Source of the DNA: Bacillota bacterium
GTDB lineage: Bacteria; Bacillota; Clostridia; Lachnospirales; Lachnospiraceae
Length of the DNA: 64,000 nucleotides
Reading direction: 5' to 3'
NCBI GenBank assembly: GCA_023399055.1
Contig: JAEWQV010000014.1
Location: forward strand, 496,001-560,000
Position numbers and translations under genes: made by a program. The notes under the pieces are model-generated. The model worked only from the letters and a program-made list of their open reading frames with translations, was not told the DNA's origin and searched no databases. This document shows, piece after piece, positions 37,284 through 45,298 of this stretch. Each line of letters starts with the position of its first letter. Within the stretch, counting starts at the first letter, position 1.

Positions 37284-37844
37284 TCAAATTTCTGTTATTC
37301 TTAGAATATCCGAATAGGGCTGTAACAAATTCCATAACTGTCCGGTCAATTCGCTAATGCTGCAAGGCATGGCATTTCCTAACCACCATTCTAATATTCC
37401 AATAATCGCAGAAGTAAGGAAATGTGTAGTAATTTGCTTTGAAAATGATTTATTACTTGTTCCCTCCTGAAGCATCCCTGAAACAGTTTCTTCTATCACT
37501 GCATATAATCTCATGCGGAAATGATTCGCACTTTCCTTTATAAATAATATCTGATAATTTTCATAATTACCTTCCATATATTTAAATGCATGGTACAGAG
37601 CACTGGCATCCGGCTGCTTGGAGGTGTCCGATTTACAATATAACAATAGATCATCTATATATAAATCAATGCACTTGTCTAACAGGTCATATTTATCAAT
37701 AAAATGCAAATATACGGTACCCCGATTAATATCTGCACGTTCTGCAATATCGTTAATTGTTATCTTCTCAAACCCTTTTTCTTTGATTAGGTCAAGAAAT
37801 GCCGTCATAATCGCTTTCTTTGTTTTTAGAACTCTTCTATCCAT
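37284..37844 (-). CDS. TetR family regulator of the divergent reductase gene
   Basis: 186 residues starting MDRRVLKTKKAI, with AGGAGAG upstream. The helix-turn-helix reads ITINDIAERADINRGTVYLHF. The C-terminal domain resembles that of the 11596-12165 regulator. The 230-bp divergent gap to the reductase-like gene contains two copies of TGTTG-N6-CAACA, which I take to be its operators. Confidence 0.87.
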   Translation of the reverse strand: MDRRVLKTKKAIMTAFLDLIKEKGFEKITINDIAERADINRGTVYLHFIDKYDLLDKCIDLYIDDLLLYCKSDTSKQPDASALYHAFKYMEGNYENYQILFIKESANHFRMRLYAVIEETVSGMLQEGTSNKSFSKQITTHFLTSAIIGILEWWLGNAMPCSISELTGQLWNLLQPYSDILRITEI

Positions 37845-37876
37845 GAACTCTCCTATAATCAACAGATTATCTTATT

Positions 37877-37892
37877 TGTTGTTTAATCAACA
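37877..37892. promoter_or_regulatory. Candidate TetR operator, copy 1 (TGTTG-N6-CAACA)
   Basis: TGTTG-TTTAAT-CAACA, perfect arms, followed by GATT. It lies 33 bp upstream of the tetR start. The half-site ATCAACAGATTAT also occurs at about 37857-37870. Confidence 0.6.
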
Positions 37893-37955
37893 GATTGAAA
37901 ACATCGACCATTGAACCTGCGTAAATAAATATTTAAGATAAGTATATCAAACACT

Positions 37956-37971
37956 TGTTGAAAAAACAACA
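37956..37971. promoter_or_regulatory. Candidate TetR operator, copy 2 (TGTTG-N6-CAACA)
   Basis: TGTTG-AAAAAA-CAACA, same arms and spacing as copy 1, followed by GATG. The copies are 79 bp apart centre to centre and flank the divergent promoters. Confidence 0.6.
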
Positions 37972-38074
37972 GATGATAAGAGACATCGTTCTGTAATAAG
38001 TTTTATGAAATATTATGAAAAGCCTCACTGCAAATCAAAAATGCTGTTAGTAATAAGAAAGGAAGGGTATTTAC

Positions 38075-39007
38075 ATGAAAATATTATTTATTGGTCGCGG
38101 GGTAGTTGCAACACAGTATGCCTGGGTATTTGAAAAAGCTGGCCACACAGTTGAATTTTATGTTCGTCCGGGAAGAAAAGCAGAATATGGAGATTATGTA
38201 AATTTAGAAATTTGGGATGCTCGAAAAAGCCTGAAAGGGCATATTATCAAAGAAAGATGGAAAATCGTATGCCAGGAGGAAATTGATGCGTCAAAAAATT
38301 ATGATTTAATTATTGTAAGTGTAAATACGCATCAAATTGCAGACGTTGTATCTTATTTAGCACCTAGAATCGGAACAGCAACCGTACTGTTCTTCCATAA
38401 CTTCTGGCAGGAACCCTTGTCCATGGTGCAACCCATTCCCATCGAGCAAATTGTATGGGGCTTCCCTGGTGCTGGGGGCGGTTTTTCTGGAAACACGCTC
38501 AAGGGTGGATTTATGAAAATGGTATTTTTCGGTACTTTAGGGCGAGTAGCTTCAAATAAGGATCAAGAAGTCCAAGACTTATTCGTAAATTCAGGTTTTA
38601 AAATAAATAAACGAAAGGATATTCGCAGCTGGTTCTTTAATCATCAGGCGATAAATGTAGCAATTGAAATCGAGGTAATGAAGAGTGGTAGCTTTCATAA
38701 CTTAATGACAGATGCAAAAGCATTGGAAGCAATAGGTAAGAACTTGAAAGAGATTGTTCCAGTTATTAAAGCAAAACAGGCTAAAACCGATTTTATCACC
38801 TACTTATTCGCCTATATTCCTTCGAAATTATTGGGATTTGTACTCAGTAAACTTGTCTTCGCACCAAAAAGTTTACCGCGCCTACTAATGGAAAGTAACA
38901 ATAGCACCTTTGGATATGGCCGTAAAGAAGTATTTGTAGATGCGAAAAAGTATCATATTAAAACGCCAAGATTAGAGCAGTCATTATATAAAAATCATAG
39001 GACATAA
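38075..39007 (+). CDS. Ketopantoate reductase-like (ApbA/PanE) oxidoreductase
   Basis: 310 residues. MKILFIGRGVVATQYAW is a Rossmann NAD(P)-binding start, with Gly-x-Gly followed by bulkier residues than the standard GxGxxG. IIVSVNTHQIADV and the central GFPGAGGGF fit the PanE fold. It is longer and more divergent at the C-terminus (about 180-310) than true ketopantoate reductases, so the substrate is probably different. Controlled, by inference, by the divergent TetR protein with a drug- or metabolite-type inducer. AAAGGAAGGG precedes the ATG. Confidence 0.75.
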   Translation: MKILFIGRGVVATQYAWVFEKAGHTVEFYVRPGRKAEYGDYVNLEIWDARKSLKGHIIKERWKIVCQEEIDASKNYDLIIVSVNTHQIADVVSYLAPRIGTATVLFFHNFWQEPLSMVQPIPIEQIVWGFPGAGGGFSGNTLKGGFMKMVFFGTLGRVASNKDQEVQDLFVNSGFKINKRKDIRSWFFNHQAINVAIEIEVMKSGSFHNLMTDAKALEAIGKNLKEIVPVIKAKQAKTDFITYLFAYIPSKLLGFVLSKLVFAPKSLPRLLMESNNSTFGYGRKEVFVDAKKYHIKTPRLEQSLYKNHRT

Positions 39008-39049
39008 TGCGATATTTAGCTGATTTTATTACGAACGAAAGAACATATT

Positions 39050-39331
39050 CTACTTCTTTACCCGATTTGTAGTCTTATATTTCATACCACAGCTGTCATA
39101 TGTAGTCCATTCGCCGATTGGTTCCCCCTTTTCAAAATAACCTGAACGTTTTAATGTACCATCTGGGCGATACCATTCCCAATACCCTTCTGGATTATTA
39201 TCAACAATTTTACCTTTTGACCAAACGGTAGTTCCGTTCGCGTGATACTTAATTGTAACTCCATCAATTTCATCAATCTTCTTTTCTTTCACACCGTTTG
39301 GATGAATTAGATCACAATCTTTATTTCCCAT
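39050..39331 (-). CDS. Short MORN-repeat protein (YwqK-like)
   Basis: 93 residues. Three MORN-type repeats are visible: KYHANGTTVWSKGKI, GYWEWYRPDGTLKRSGYF and GEWTTYDSCGMKYK. Such proteins are sometimes labelled YwqK-family antitoxins, but no toxin gene is adjacent. No signal peptide. GGAGATAAGTGTAA precedes the ATG. It converges with the reductase-like gene, 42 bp away. Confidence 0.75.
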   Translation of the reverse strand: MGNKDCDLIHPNGVKEKKIDEIDGVTIKYHANGTTVWSKGKIVDNNPEGYWEWYRPDGTLKRSGYFEKGEPIGEWTTYDSCGMKYKTTNRVKK

Positions 39332-39444
39332 TTACACTTATCTCCTGTTTCGTTTGCTATAATAATTAGTTTTACAAGTATTATACCTTCGAGTAGCTTT
39401 TATGTCTATAAAATCGTTTGTTTATTGAAAAGAGTTTACACACT

Positions 39445-39546
39445 GTTGAACCTAACAAATCTACTGTGGAACAAAAGTGTGCTATGCACATTCTCGCGTT
39501 CAACCATTTTTAAAGCACACCTTTTGTTCCGCGCGCGTAGCTGCGC
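39445..39546. repeat. GC-rich structured repeat with interleaved (pseudoknot-type) inverted repeats
   Basis: Two inverted repeats interleave: GTTGAAC (39445-39451) with GTTCAAC (39498-39504), and a 16-base arm (39468-39483) with a 17-base arm (39514-39530) that matches all but one bulged base. Their a-b-a'-b' order is that of a pseudoknot. A block of alternating GCGC (39530-39546) follows, out of keeping with the AT-rich surroundings. No convincing protein is encoded. A mobile repeat end or structured RNA is possible. Confidence 0.55.
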
Positions 39547-39580
39547 ATCATTAGCCCAAAGGAATTTCCTAGTATATAAA

Positions 39581-39620
39581 AAAGAACTATCAAAAATCCA
39601 TAGATTTGAGATAGCTCTTT
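39581..39620 (-). terminator. Terminator of the secreted Ig-like protein gene
   Basis: AAAGAACTATC and GATAGCTCTTT pair at 10 of 11 positions, with AAATC/GATTT nested inside. On the minus strand the stem exits into TTTTTTATA. It lies 27 bp after the stop. Confidence 0.8.
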
Positions 39621-39646
39621 CCATTATATTATATTAGACTATAATA

Positions 39647-40408
39647 TTATTCTACAGTAACCTTAAATTTTGCAATGGTAACAGTTTTCTTGTTATAGGT
39701 CTCTTTCACTGTCACAGTGTAGGTGCCTGCTTTTTTTGCAATATATTGACTACCGTAAATATATTGATCACGAATATATTCCTTGTATAAACCTTTCCAC
39801 TCATCATCGATGTCAAGTTTATCGATACTTGCAGCATCAATTTTAGATTCTTTTATCGTGAAGTTCTTACTATCTGTAGTCCAAGTATAGGTTGCACCAG
39901 GATTACGATATAAGATATAAAAGAAGTTATCATCATAGTTAACAAAGCTTTGAATAGTGTATTCGCCGCTTCCCACTTCAAATTCTTTATAAGCAGCCTT
40001 TACTATAGCCTTTTTTACAGTAACCTTACACTTACCAATGGTTGTAGTTTTACCTTTTAAAGTCTGTTTACAGGTAATTGTTGCGGTGCCAGCTTTAACA
40101 CCAGTAAGGTACCCACCTTCTTTACTAATAGTTACAACTTTAGAATCGCTGGAGGTGAAACTGTAGGTTGCGCCTGATACTTTGTTACTTACTGAAAGTT
40201 TCTTGGCATTACTTGTTTCATATAAACTAGTGTCCCAATAAACCTTGCTACTCATTTTACCCACAGGTATTGTCAGCTCTTTTGCGCTTAAAGATGGACT
40301 CTTTGCAGCTTCAGCAACTTGAGGTACAAATAAACTCCCTACCAATAAAGCAACGAATAACACCATTAAACTTAGTACTCTTGTTACATTGATCTTTTGT
40401 AATTTCAT
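39647..40408 (-). CDS. Secreted protein with Ig-like (BIG2-type) domain
   Basis: 253 residues. A signal peptide of about 34 residues ends VAEAA. Residues about 40-130 form a BIG2-like domain, with SSDSKVVTISKEGGYLTGVKAGTATIT as its diagnostic run (two parts of it: SSDSKVVTIS and LTGVKAGTATIT). A second, less typical beta domain follows and ends with GTYTVTVKETYNKKTV. It is probably a surface or secreted binding protein. No LPXTG or lipobox anchor is present. Confidence 0.8.
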   Translation of the reverse strand: MKLQKINVTRVLSLMVLFVALLVGSLFVPQVAEAAKSPSLSAKELTIPVGKMSSKVYWDTSLYETSNAKKLSVSNKVSGATYSFTSSDSKVVTISKEGGYLTGVKAGTATITCKQTLKGKTTTIGKCKVTVKKAIVKAAYKEFEVGSGEYTIQSFVNYDDNFFYILYRNPGATYTWTTDSKNFTIKESKIDAASIDKLDIDDEWKGLYKEYIRDQYIYGSQYIAKKAGTYTVTVKETYNKKTVTIAKFKVTVE

Positions 40409-40613
40409 TGTGTAAGCTCCTTAGTATTTTTTTATGGTTCCTTCTTGAGGAAATCATTAGCTTAATTTTATCCTATTGTTTTCCAAATGTCAAAGGTACA
40501 AATAGACTAAATTTCCTATTATATATTTTATACCATATCATTTTTATATATTTAATTATTACTTAGCCATTATTTTTAGCCTGATATTCTAATAAATGAT
40601 TATTTACTCCCCC

Positions 40614-40642
40614 TTGACAGGAAATAATATTTCATCTAAGAT
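40614..40642 (+). promoter_or_regulatory. Promoter of the DUF4491 gene
   Basis: TTGACA (40614-40619), 17-base spacer, TAAGAT (40637-40642), 64 bp upstream of the gene. The rest of the 298-bp gap shows nothing clear. Confidence 0.6.
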
Positions 40643-40706
40643 TAGAACAATTTATTTATTTTGGTAAAATAATCAAGTATGTAATAAAATTTTTAAGGAG
40701 ATTTTT

Positions 40707-40991
40707 ATGAGTTTCGGTGGATTAATTATAGGATGTACTGCTTTTTTGATTATAGGAATTTTTCACCCCATTGTCATCAAGTGTGAATATTATTTCACAG
40801 AAAAAATATGGCCCCTCTTTCTTATTATCGGAATTGTTGTACTTGTTATATCCTGCATTGTAGCCTCTCATGTCCTTTCAGCGATTTTGGCTATCTTTGG
40901 TTGCTCTAGCCTTTGGTCCATTATTGAACTAAAAGAACAGAAAAAACGTGTCGAAAAAGGGTGGTTTCCAAAAAAGCCTTCACGTTCTTAA
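40707..40991 (+). CDS. DUF4491 family membrane protein
   Basis: 94 residues. Three hydrophobic stretches (about 5-25, 35-52 and 54-70) are followed by the conserved tail EQKKRVEKGWFPKKP. The opening GGLIIGCTAFLIIGIFHPIVIK is characteristic (first part GGLIIGCTAFLIIG). DUF4491 is widespread in Clostridia and Bacteroidetes and has no known function. AAGGAGATTTTT precedes the ATG. It converges with the cyclase gene 52 bp away. Confidence 0.88.
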   Translation: MSFGGLIIGCTAFLIIGIFHPIVIKCEYYFTEKIWPLFLIIGIVVLVISCIVASHVLSAILAIFGCSSLWSIIELKEQKKRVEKGWFPKKPSRS

Positions 40992-41043
40992 TATGTTTAG
41001 ACTATAAATCTTTAACTAGTTTTTTTCTTACCAAGCTTAAAAA

Positions 41044-42555
41044 TCACTTCACAATTTTAATTGTTTTCAAGCTATCTTTTTTCGTCTTCCGTTTCTCTTT
41101 ATACATTTGCTTATCGGCTTTTTCAATGATTTCATCTAAATCCATATCCATGTCAGAGGAGTAATAAAACAAACCGTGGCTAGCCATTATTTGATAAGGA
41201 TTTTTCTCATGTTCATTTTTTTCATTCAGTAACTGCCTAATCTTATTCCAAATGTTTTCCGCTTGAGTTCTATCCTTATCTCTAAAAATAATGATAAACT
41301 CATCACCGCCAAATCGGAAAAAGATATCCTCCTCTTGTAACTTACTTTGTATTATTTCACAGAGGGTTATAATATATCGATCTCCTTCGGTATGCCCATA
41401 GGTGTCATTTACTTTTTTCAAATTATTAATGTCCAAAAAACAGAGTACAAATCCTATAGGGGAATCCTTCGCTTCTTCCAATAGTTCCTCTAATTTTTTT
41501 AAGCCCATTCTTCTATTCAGAATTCCTGTTAAGGCATCAGTAGAGGCATAATGGGACAATTCCTCTTCATTTTTCCTAATTTCCGTTATATCCATAATAC
41601 CTGTCAGAATACATTTTTCACCATGATAATCAATTAATTCATAATTGGCAGTAACCCATGTCTGATTACCATTAAAATTATATTCCACAATTCGATTATA
41701 GGTATTGTTATTTTCTTTCAATTCTTCTAAAAGAGCAACTTTACTTTCATTCTTAATAAAGCGGTCTATACTGTGATAATTCTTAATCTCATCTTCATCA
41801 ATTCCAAGTAAGCTGCAGGCTCTTTTACTTGCTTCTATTATCTTTCCATCCTTTAACCTTGTTATTAGCACTGGATATGGGTTTATGTAAAAGAGTCTCT
41901 TAAAGTTTTCTTCACTTGCTTTTAGCTTCTTCCGATAGAAGAACTCAACCATTCTTTGGCGGTAGAATATAACACCTAATAACGTAGCTGCCCCAGCAAA
42001 TACTGTGCCATTCGCTTGTTTTGCTATTAAAAGATCCAAGTCTTTACAATGAAACGCTAATCCTATAAGAAAAATCAAATGATTAGCTCCAAACGCAAAA
42101 AGCATATAGGAAGGCTTTAAGGAAAATGCAACTGCAGCAATTAAAATTAGAATAATATAGGAATATAAGTTACCTGTATGTAGTTGACTGTTAATGGAGG
42201 ATAGTGCCCCAAATAAAATATATAGAAAAACATAGAGCTTAACTATAAAAGACCTAATACGATTATATTTATTCCCTTTCTTTTGTACAATCCATTTATA
42301 AAAGTCCAAAAACGCAGCAGATACAATTACACATATGGTATGCATAATAATGAGTGTCGTAGTATATATCTTATCCGCACCACTTTTTATAATTGTCCAA
42401 TCTAAATAGACCCAAAAAATAGTCAGGCAAAGAGTAGCCATAGAAATCAGCCTAATTCTACCTAAGACTATCTGACTGTTATATTTCTCAAACTCTTTTT
42501 GTTCTTTGTCGGATCTGCTTATGAAAAGCTTTAATCCTTCCTTTATCCATTCCAT
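41044..42555 (-). CDS. Membrane diguanylate cyclase with PAS domain
   Basis: 503 residues. Six or so hydrophobic helices lie in residues about 33-200, then a PAS domain (about 215-335, PYPVLITRLKDGKIIEAS) and a GGDEF domain (about 340-490). The catalytic motif FRFGGDEF is intact, so the protein should make cyclic di-GMP. The product-inhibition site, normally RxxD five residues before it, reads QEED, so feedback inhibition is probably lost. The membrane part is not a named sensor to me. It appears monocistronic. Confidence 0.9.
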   Translation of the reverse strand: MEWIKEGLKLFISRSDKEQKEFEKYNSQIVLGRIRLISMATLCLTIFWVYLDWTIIKSGADKIYTTTLIIMHTICVIVSAAFLDFYKWIVQKKGNKYNRIRSFIVKLYVFLYILFGALSSINSQLHTGNLYSYIILILIAAVAFSLKPSYMLFAFGANHLIFLIGLAFHCKDLDLLIAKQANGTVFAGAATLLGVIFYRQRMVEFFYRKKLKASEENFKRLFYINPYPVLITRLKDGKIIEASKRACSLLGIDEDEIKNYHSIDRFIKNESKVALLEELKENNNTYNRIVEYNFNGNQTWVTANYELIDYHGEKCILTGIMDITEIRKNEEELSHYASTDALTGILNRRMGLKKLEELLEEAKDSPIGFVLCFLDINNLKKVNDTYGHTEGDRYIITLCEIIQSKLQEEDIFFRFGGDEFIIIFRDKDRTQAENIWNKIRQLLNEKNEHEKNPYQIMASHGLFYYSSDMDMDLDEIIEKADKQMYKEKRKTKKDSLKTIKIVK

Positions 42556-42605
42556 AAGGTCGTTCCTTTTTTGCTCGTTATAAGTTTCATATATTATATA
42601 AGAAA

Positions 42606-42630
42606 GGCATTCCTAATTCCCAGGAATGCC
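42606..42630 (-). terminator. Terminator of the PadR/ABC-2 unit
   Basis: GGCATTCCT and AGGAATGCC form a perfect 9-bp stem with a 7-base loop, 22 bp after the padR stop, exiting into TTTCTTATATA on the minus strand. Confidence 0.85.
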
Positions 42631-42652
42631 GTTCAAACATATAGATATTATA

Positions 42653-43231
42653 TCAAATACAAGGTTTGGAATCAAGATTTTTTTGTGTATCTCCCTCTAG
42701 CAGTCCTATTGCTTCTTCTGCCCAATCCAGATAGGCTTTATATAGATGTTGCCCGAATAAAACCGTAATATAATAGAATTTATGATCCTGTTGTTCTCCT
42801 AATACACTCTCCAGATTTGCTTTAAACATTTCAATCATTTTTAGGTTTTGGGTATGTCTTATTTTAAAGGCTTCAATTCGATTTGTACTATCTTCTACAG
42901 ATACAAGGCTACCAAAAAATAGCTTAAGTAAAATCTCATATTTCGTATATTCCTTTTGTTCTGGTAATTTTAACCATTCTGTCAAAGCTATCCTACCAGC
43001 TTCGGTTATGGAATATAAATTCCTTTCTGGTCCTTTCGTCTCCTCGCTGGTTCGTTTTGTTACCAGCTCATCTTTTTCGAGTCTCGCAAGAGTTGGATAT
43101 ATTTGACCATAGCCTACTTCCCAAAAGCTACTAATCATATAGTCAGCTCTTTTCTTAATATCATAGCCACTTAGATCTTCATGATTCAATAACCCTAGAA
43201 TAATATAGATTGTCGTGTTTTCCTTAGCCAT
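42653..43231 (-). CDS. PadR-family transcriptional regulator
   Basis: 192 residues. The winged helix (about 8-85) reads LLNHEDLSGYDIKKRAD and YGQIYPTLARLEKDELV, typical of PadR. The C-terminal helical dimer domain of the Vir class follows. It is the last gene of an operon with an ABC-2 exporter, 39 bp behind the permease, and very probably represses the operon from the palindrome at 45165-45182. GGAG precedes the ATG. Confidence 0.9.
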   Translation of the reverse strand: MAKENTTIYIILGLLNHEDLSGYDIKKRADYMISSFWEVGYGQIYPTLARLEKDELVTKRTSEETKGPERNLYSITEAGRIALTEWLKLPEQKEYTKYEILLKLFFGSLVSVEDSTNRIEAFKIRHTQNLKMIEMFKANLESVLGEQQDHKFYYITVLFGQHLYKAYLDWAEEAIGLLEGDTQKNLDSKPCI

Positions 43232-43270
43232 TTCTTGCGCTCCTTGACATATTTTAAATAATACTAGACC

Positions 43271-44107
43271 TTAACCCCAAATTGCACTGCCATCTGTCGA
43301 GCTTCTATTCAATCTAGAGAAATCCGTCTTAACAAAAGATAAAGTCGATAACAGTAAAAATACTAACCCAATTGCTAAAATGATAACAAAAGACATAAAG
43401 GGAGTAACAATAAATCCATTAATACTAATTGCTAATTCCTCCTGTATAAGTTCAGCTGTTGAAAGGTCAGTTTTTTCCAAAACAATCATACGGAAGAATG
43501 CCGTCGCATAGGTCATCGGATTAATATATGCCACATATTTAAGAGTTCCTGGTAGCATGGATAATGGGATATAGGCTCCTGACAGAAATGTTAACGGCAT
43601 AGTTACAGCAGTTTTTATGATCTGAAAGGTCTGCCCATTCCGAACTTTTGTGGCCATAAACAATCCAACTCCAGAAAATACAAGGCCAATACTTATCATT
43701 GAGATTAATATATATAAAGGTGTAGTCCAAGTTGTAAATTTAATACCAATAAATAGGCCAATGATTAATATTAACAGCCCTTGAAGGGTTGAAACAGTGG
43801 CGGCTGATAATAACTGCCCCATTGCAACTGCTATTCTTTTTGCGGGGGAAACCAATACCTCTTTCATAAATCCGCTGACCATATCATCAACCGTTGATGA
43901 AGCCAGGTTCAGGGAACCTTCAAATACAGTTGTTATAATAACACCCGAGAGCATATAGGCAATGGGATTTTCTATAAAATCATTTTTAAAAACTGCTCCA
44001 AATACATAGACAAAGAAAAATGGAAAGATCAATGAAAATATTAACCCTGTTTTATTTCTTATAAAGGCTTTTAGCCCTCTTTTCCATAAAGCAAAAACGG
44101 TACTCAT
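43271..44107 (-). CDS. ABC-2 type transporter permease
   Basis: 278 residues with six membrane helices. The ABC-2 pattern is seen in the opening ALWKRGLKAFIRNKTGLIFS and in LSGAYIPLSMLPGTLKYVAYINPMTYA (first part LSGAYIPLSMLP). This is the DrrB-like class, which exports drugs or lipids. It lies one base behind its ATPase gene and 39 bp ahead of padR. Confidence 0.9.
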   Translation of the reverse strand: MSTVFALWKRGLKAFIRNKTGLIFSLIFPFFFVYVFGAVFKNDFIENPIAYMLSGVIITTVFEGSLNLASSTVDDMVSGFMKEVLVSPAKRIAVAMGQLLSAATVSTLQGLLILIIGLFIGIKFTTWTTPLYILISMISIGLVFSGVGLFMATKVRNGQTFQIIKTAVTMPLTFLSGAYIPLSMLPGTLKYVAYINPMTYATAFFRMIVLEKTDLSTAELIQEELAISINGFIVTPFMSFVIILAIGLVFLLLSTLSFVKTDFSRLNRSSTDGSAIWG

Positions 44108-44108
44108 A

Positions 44109-45029
44109 TTAAGCCTCCTCTCTAATCTTTTTACCTGTTATCTCTAAAAATACATCGTTAAAGGTACCTTTTTTTATTTCAATGTTAGTGATATGTTCTT
44201 TATGATCACTAAGTACCTGTAATAATCCTTCCAGATTTTCAGCTATAACTTTATAATATCCTTCTTTTTTTTCATAGCTTAAATTATGTTTTAATAATAA
44301 CTGTTCCAATCCTTCTCCATTCTTAGTAGTGATATACGCTTTATCCTTGGTGTATTGTTTTTTTAATGCATAAGGTGTATCATGCGCTACGATAACCCCA
44401 CCATCAATGATTGCAATTTTATCACAGATTTCTGCTTCTTCCATATAATGCGTGGTTAGAAAGATGGTGATGTTTCTTTCTTTTTGAAGTTTAATAATGT
44501 ACTCCCAGATATGTGCTCTTGTCTGTGGGTCAAGACCAGTGGTTGGCTCATCTAAAAATAACACTTTAGGGTAATGAATTAATCCACGGGCTATTTCCAC
44601 ACGTCGTTTCATACCTCCGGATAAAGCACTAACCAGTTTCTTTCTTTCTGCTAATAAATCAACTAGCGTTAATACAAATTGGATGCGCTCCTCCACTTCA
44701 TTTTTAGGTATGTTATAAAATACGCAGTGCATTTTCAGATTTTCTTCAATCGTCATCTTTGCATCCAGAGTAGAATCCTGAAAAACTACACCTATAGCCG
44801 CTCTAACCTCGCTTTTTTGCTCTGTAACATCTTTCCCATCAATCAGTAAGGTTCCAGCCGTTTTTTCAAAAATCGTACAAAGGGTATTAATTGTAGTACT
44901 TTTTCCAGCCCCATTGGGTCCTAAAAATGCAAAAACACTTCCTTCTTGCACGTCAAAAGTAATATCCTTCACAGCTGTGAAATTACCATAGCTTTTCGTA
45001 AAATTTTTAACTTCAATAATTGAGCTCAT
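44109..45029 (-). CDS. ABC exporter ATPase (DrrA-like)
   Basis: 306 residues. Walker A GPNGAGKSTT, signature LSGGMKRRVEIARG, Walker B VLFLDEPTTGLD and H-loop TTHYMEEAE are intact; a C-terminal domain of about 90 residues is typical of the DrrA/daunorubicin-resistance class. It powers the ABC-2 permease downstream. The promoter and operator are 116-153 bp upstream. Confidence 0.92.
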   Translation of the reverse strand: MSSIIEVKNFTKSYGNFTAVKDITFDVQEGSVFAFLGPNGAGKSTTINTLCTIFEKTAGTLLIDGKDVTEQKSEVRAAIGVVFQDSTLDAKMTIEENLKMHCVFYNIPKNEVEERIQFVLTLVDLLAERKKLVSALSGGMKRRVEIARGLIHYPKVLFLDEPTTGLDPQTRAHIWEYIIKLQKERNITIFLTTHYMEEAEICDKIAIIDGGVIVAHDTPYALKKQYTKDKAYITTKNGEGLEQLLLKHNLSYEKKEGYYKVIAENLEGLLQVLSDHKEHITNIEIKKGTFNDVFLEITGKKIREEA

Positions 45030-45144
45030 ATTGTTAACTCACCTAGCCTTTCATCATTCTATCTAAGAATTCAATATCTATCTGATAAATGTGTCCTTTA
45101 AAAACTATATCCAATTTTTTAAGTATTTTAATGGAGTATTTCCA

Positions 45145-45182
45145 AATATACCATACATTTATATATTTGTAAATTTACAAAT
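45145..45182 (-). promoter_or_regulatory. Promoter and PadR-type operator of the ABC-2 unit
   Basis: On the minus strand TTTACA (45173-45168), 17 bases, TATATT (45150-45145). The -35 lies inside a perfect 18-bp palindrome, ATTTGTAAA|TTTACAAAT (45165-45182). A repressor here would block RNA polymerase directly; the PadR protein is the obvious candidate. Confidence 0.65.
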
Positions 45183-45219
45183 AGTGAAATTACAAACTTT
45201 TGTTCCTTTTTTATTCGTT

Positions 45220-45262
45220 AAGAGGAGCCATTGCAACTTAAATTATTGCAATGGCTCCTCTT
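45220..45262. terminator. Terminator with perfect 17-bp stem after the M56 gene
   Basis: Arms 45220-45236 and 45246-45262 are perfectly complementary around a 9-base loop. It lies 37 bp past the M56 stop on the minus strand. Confidence 0.85.
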
Positions 45263-45298
45263 CTCAAACAAGATTTGACTCTAGCTTATACTATATAT

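Noticed and set aside
39050..39331. Toxin-antitoxin pair at the MORN (YwqK-like) gene
   Set aside because: No toxin-like gene flanks it; the YwqK antitoxin label is a naming convention only.
39425..39637. Two overlapping opposite frames of 62-70 codons
   Set aside because: Both run through the structured GC-rich repeat, lack ribosome-binding sites and read as unlike proteins.
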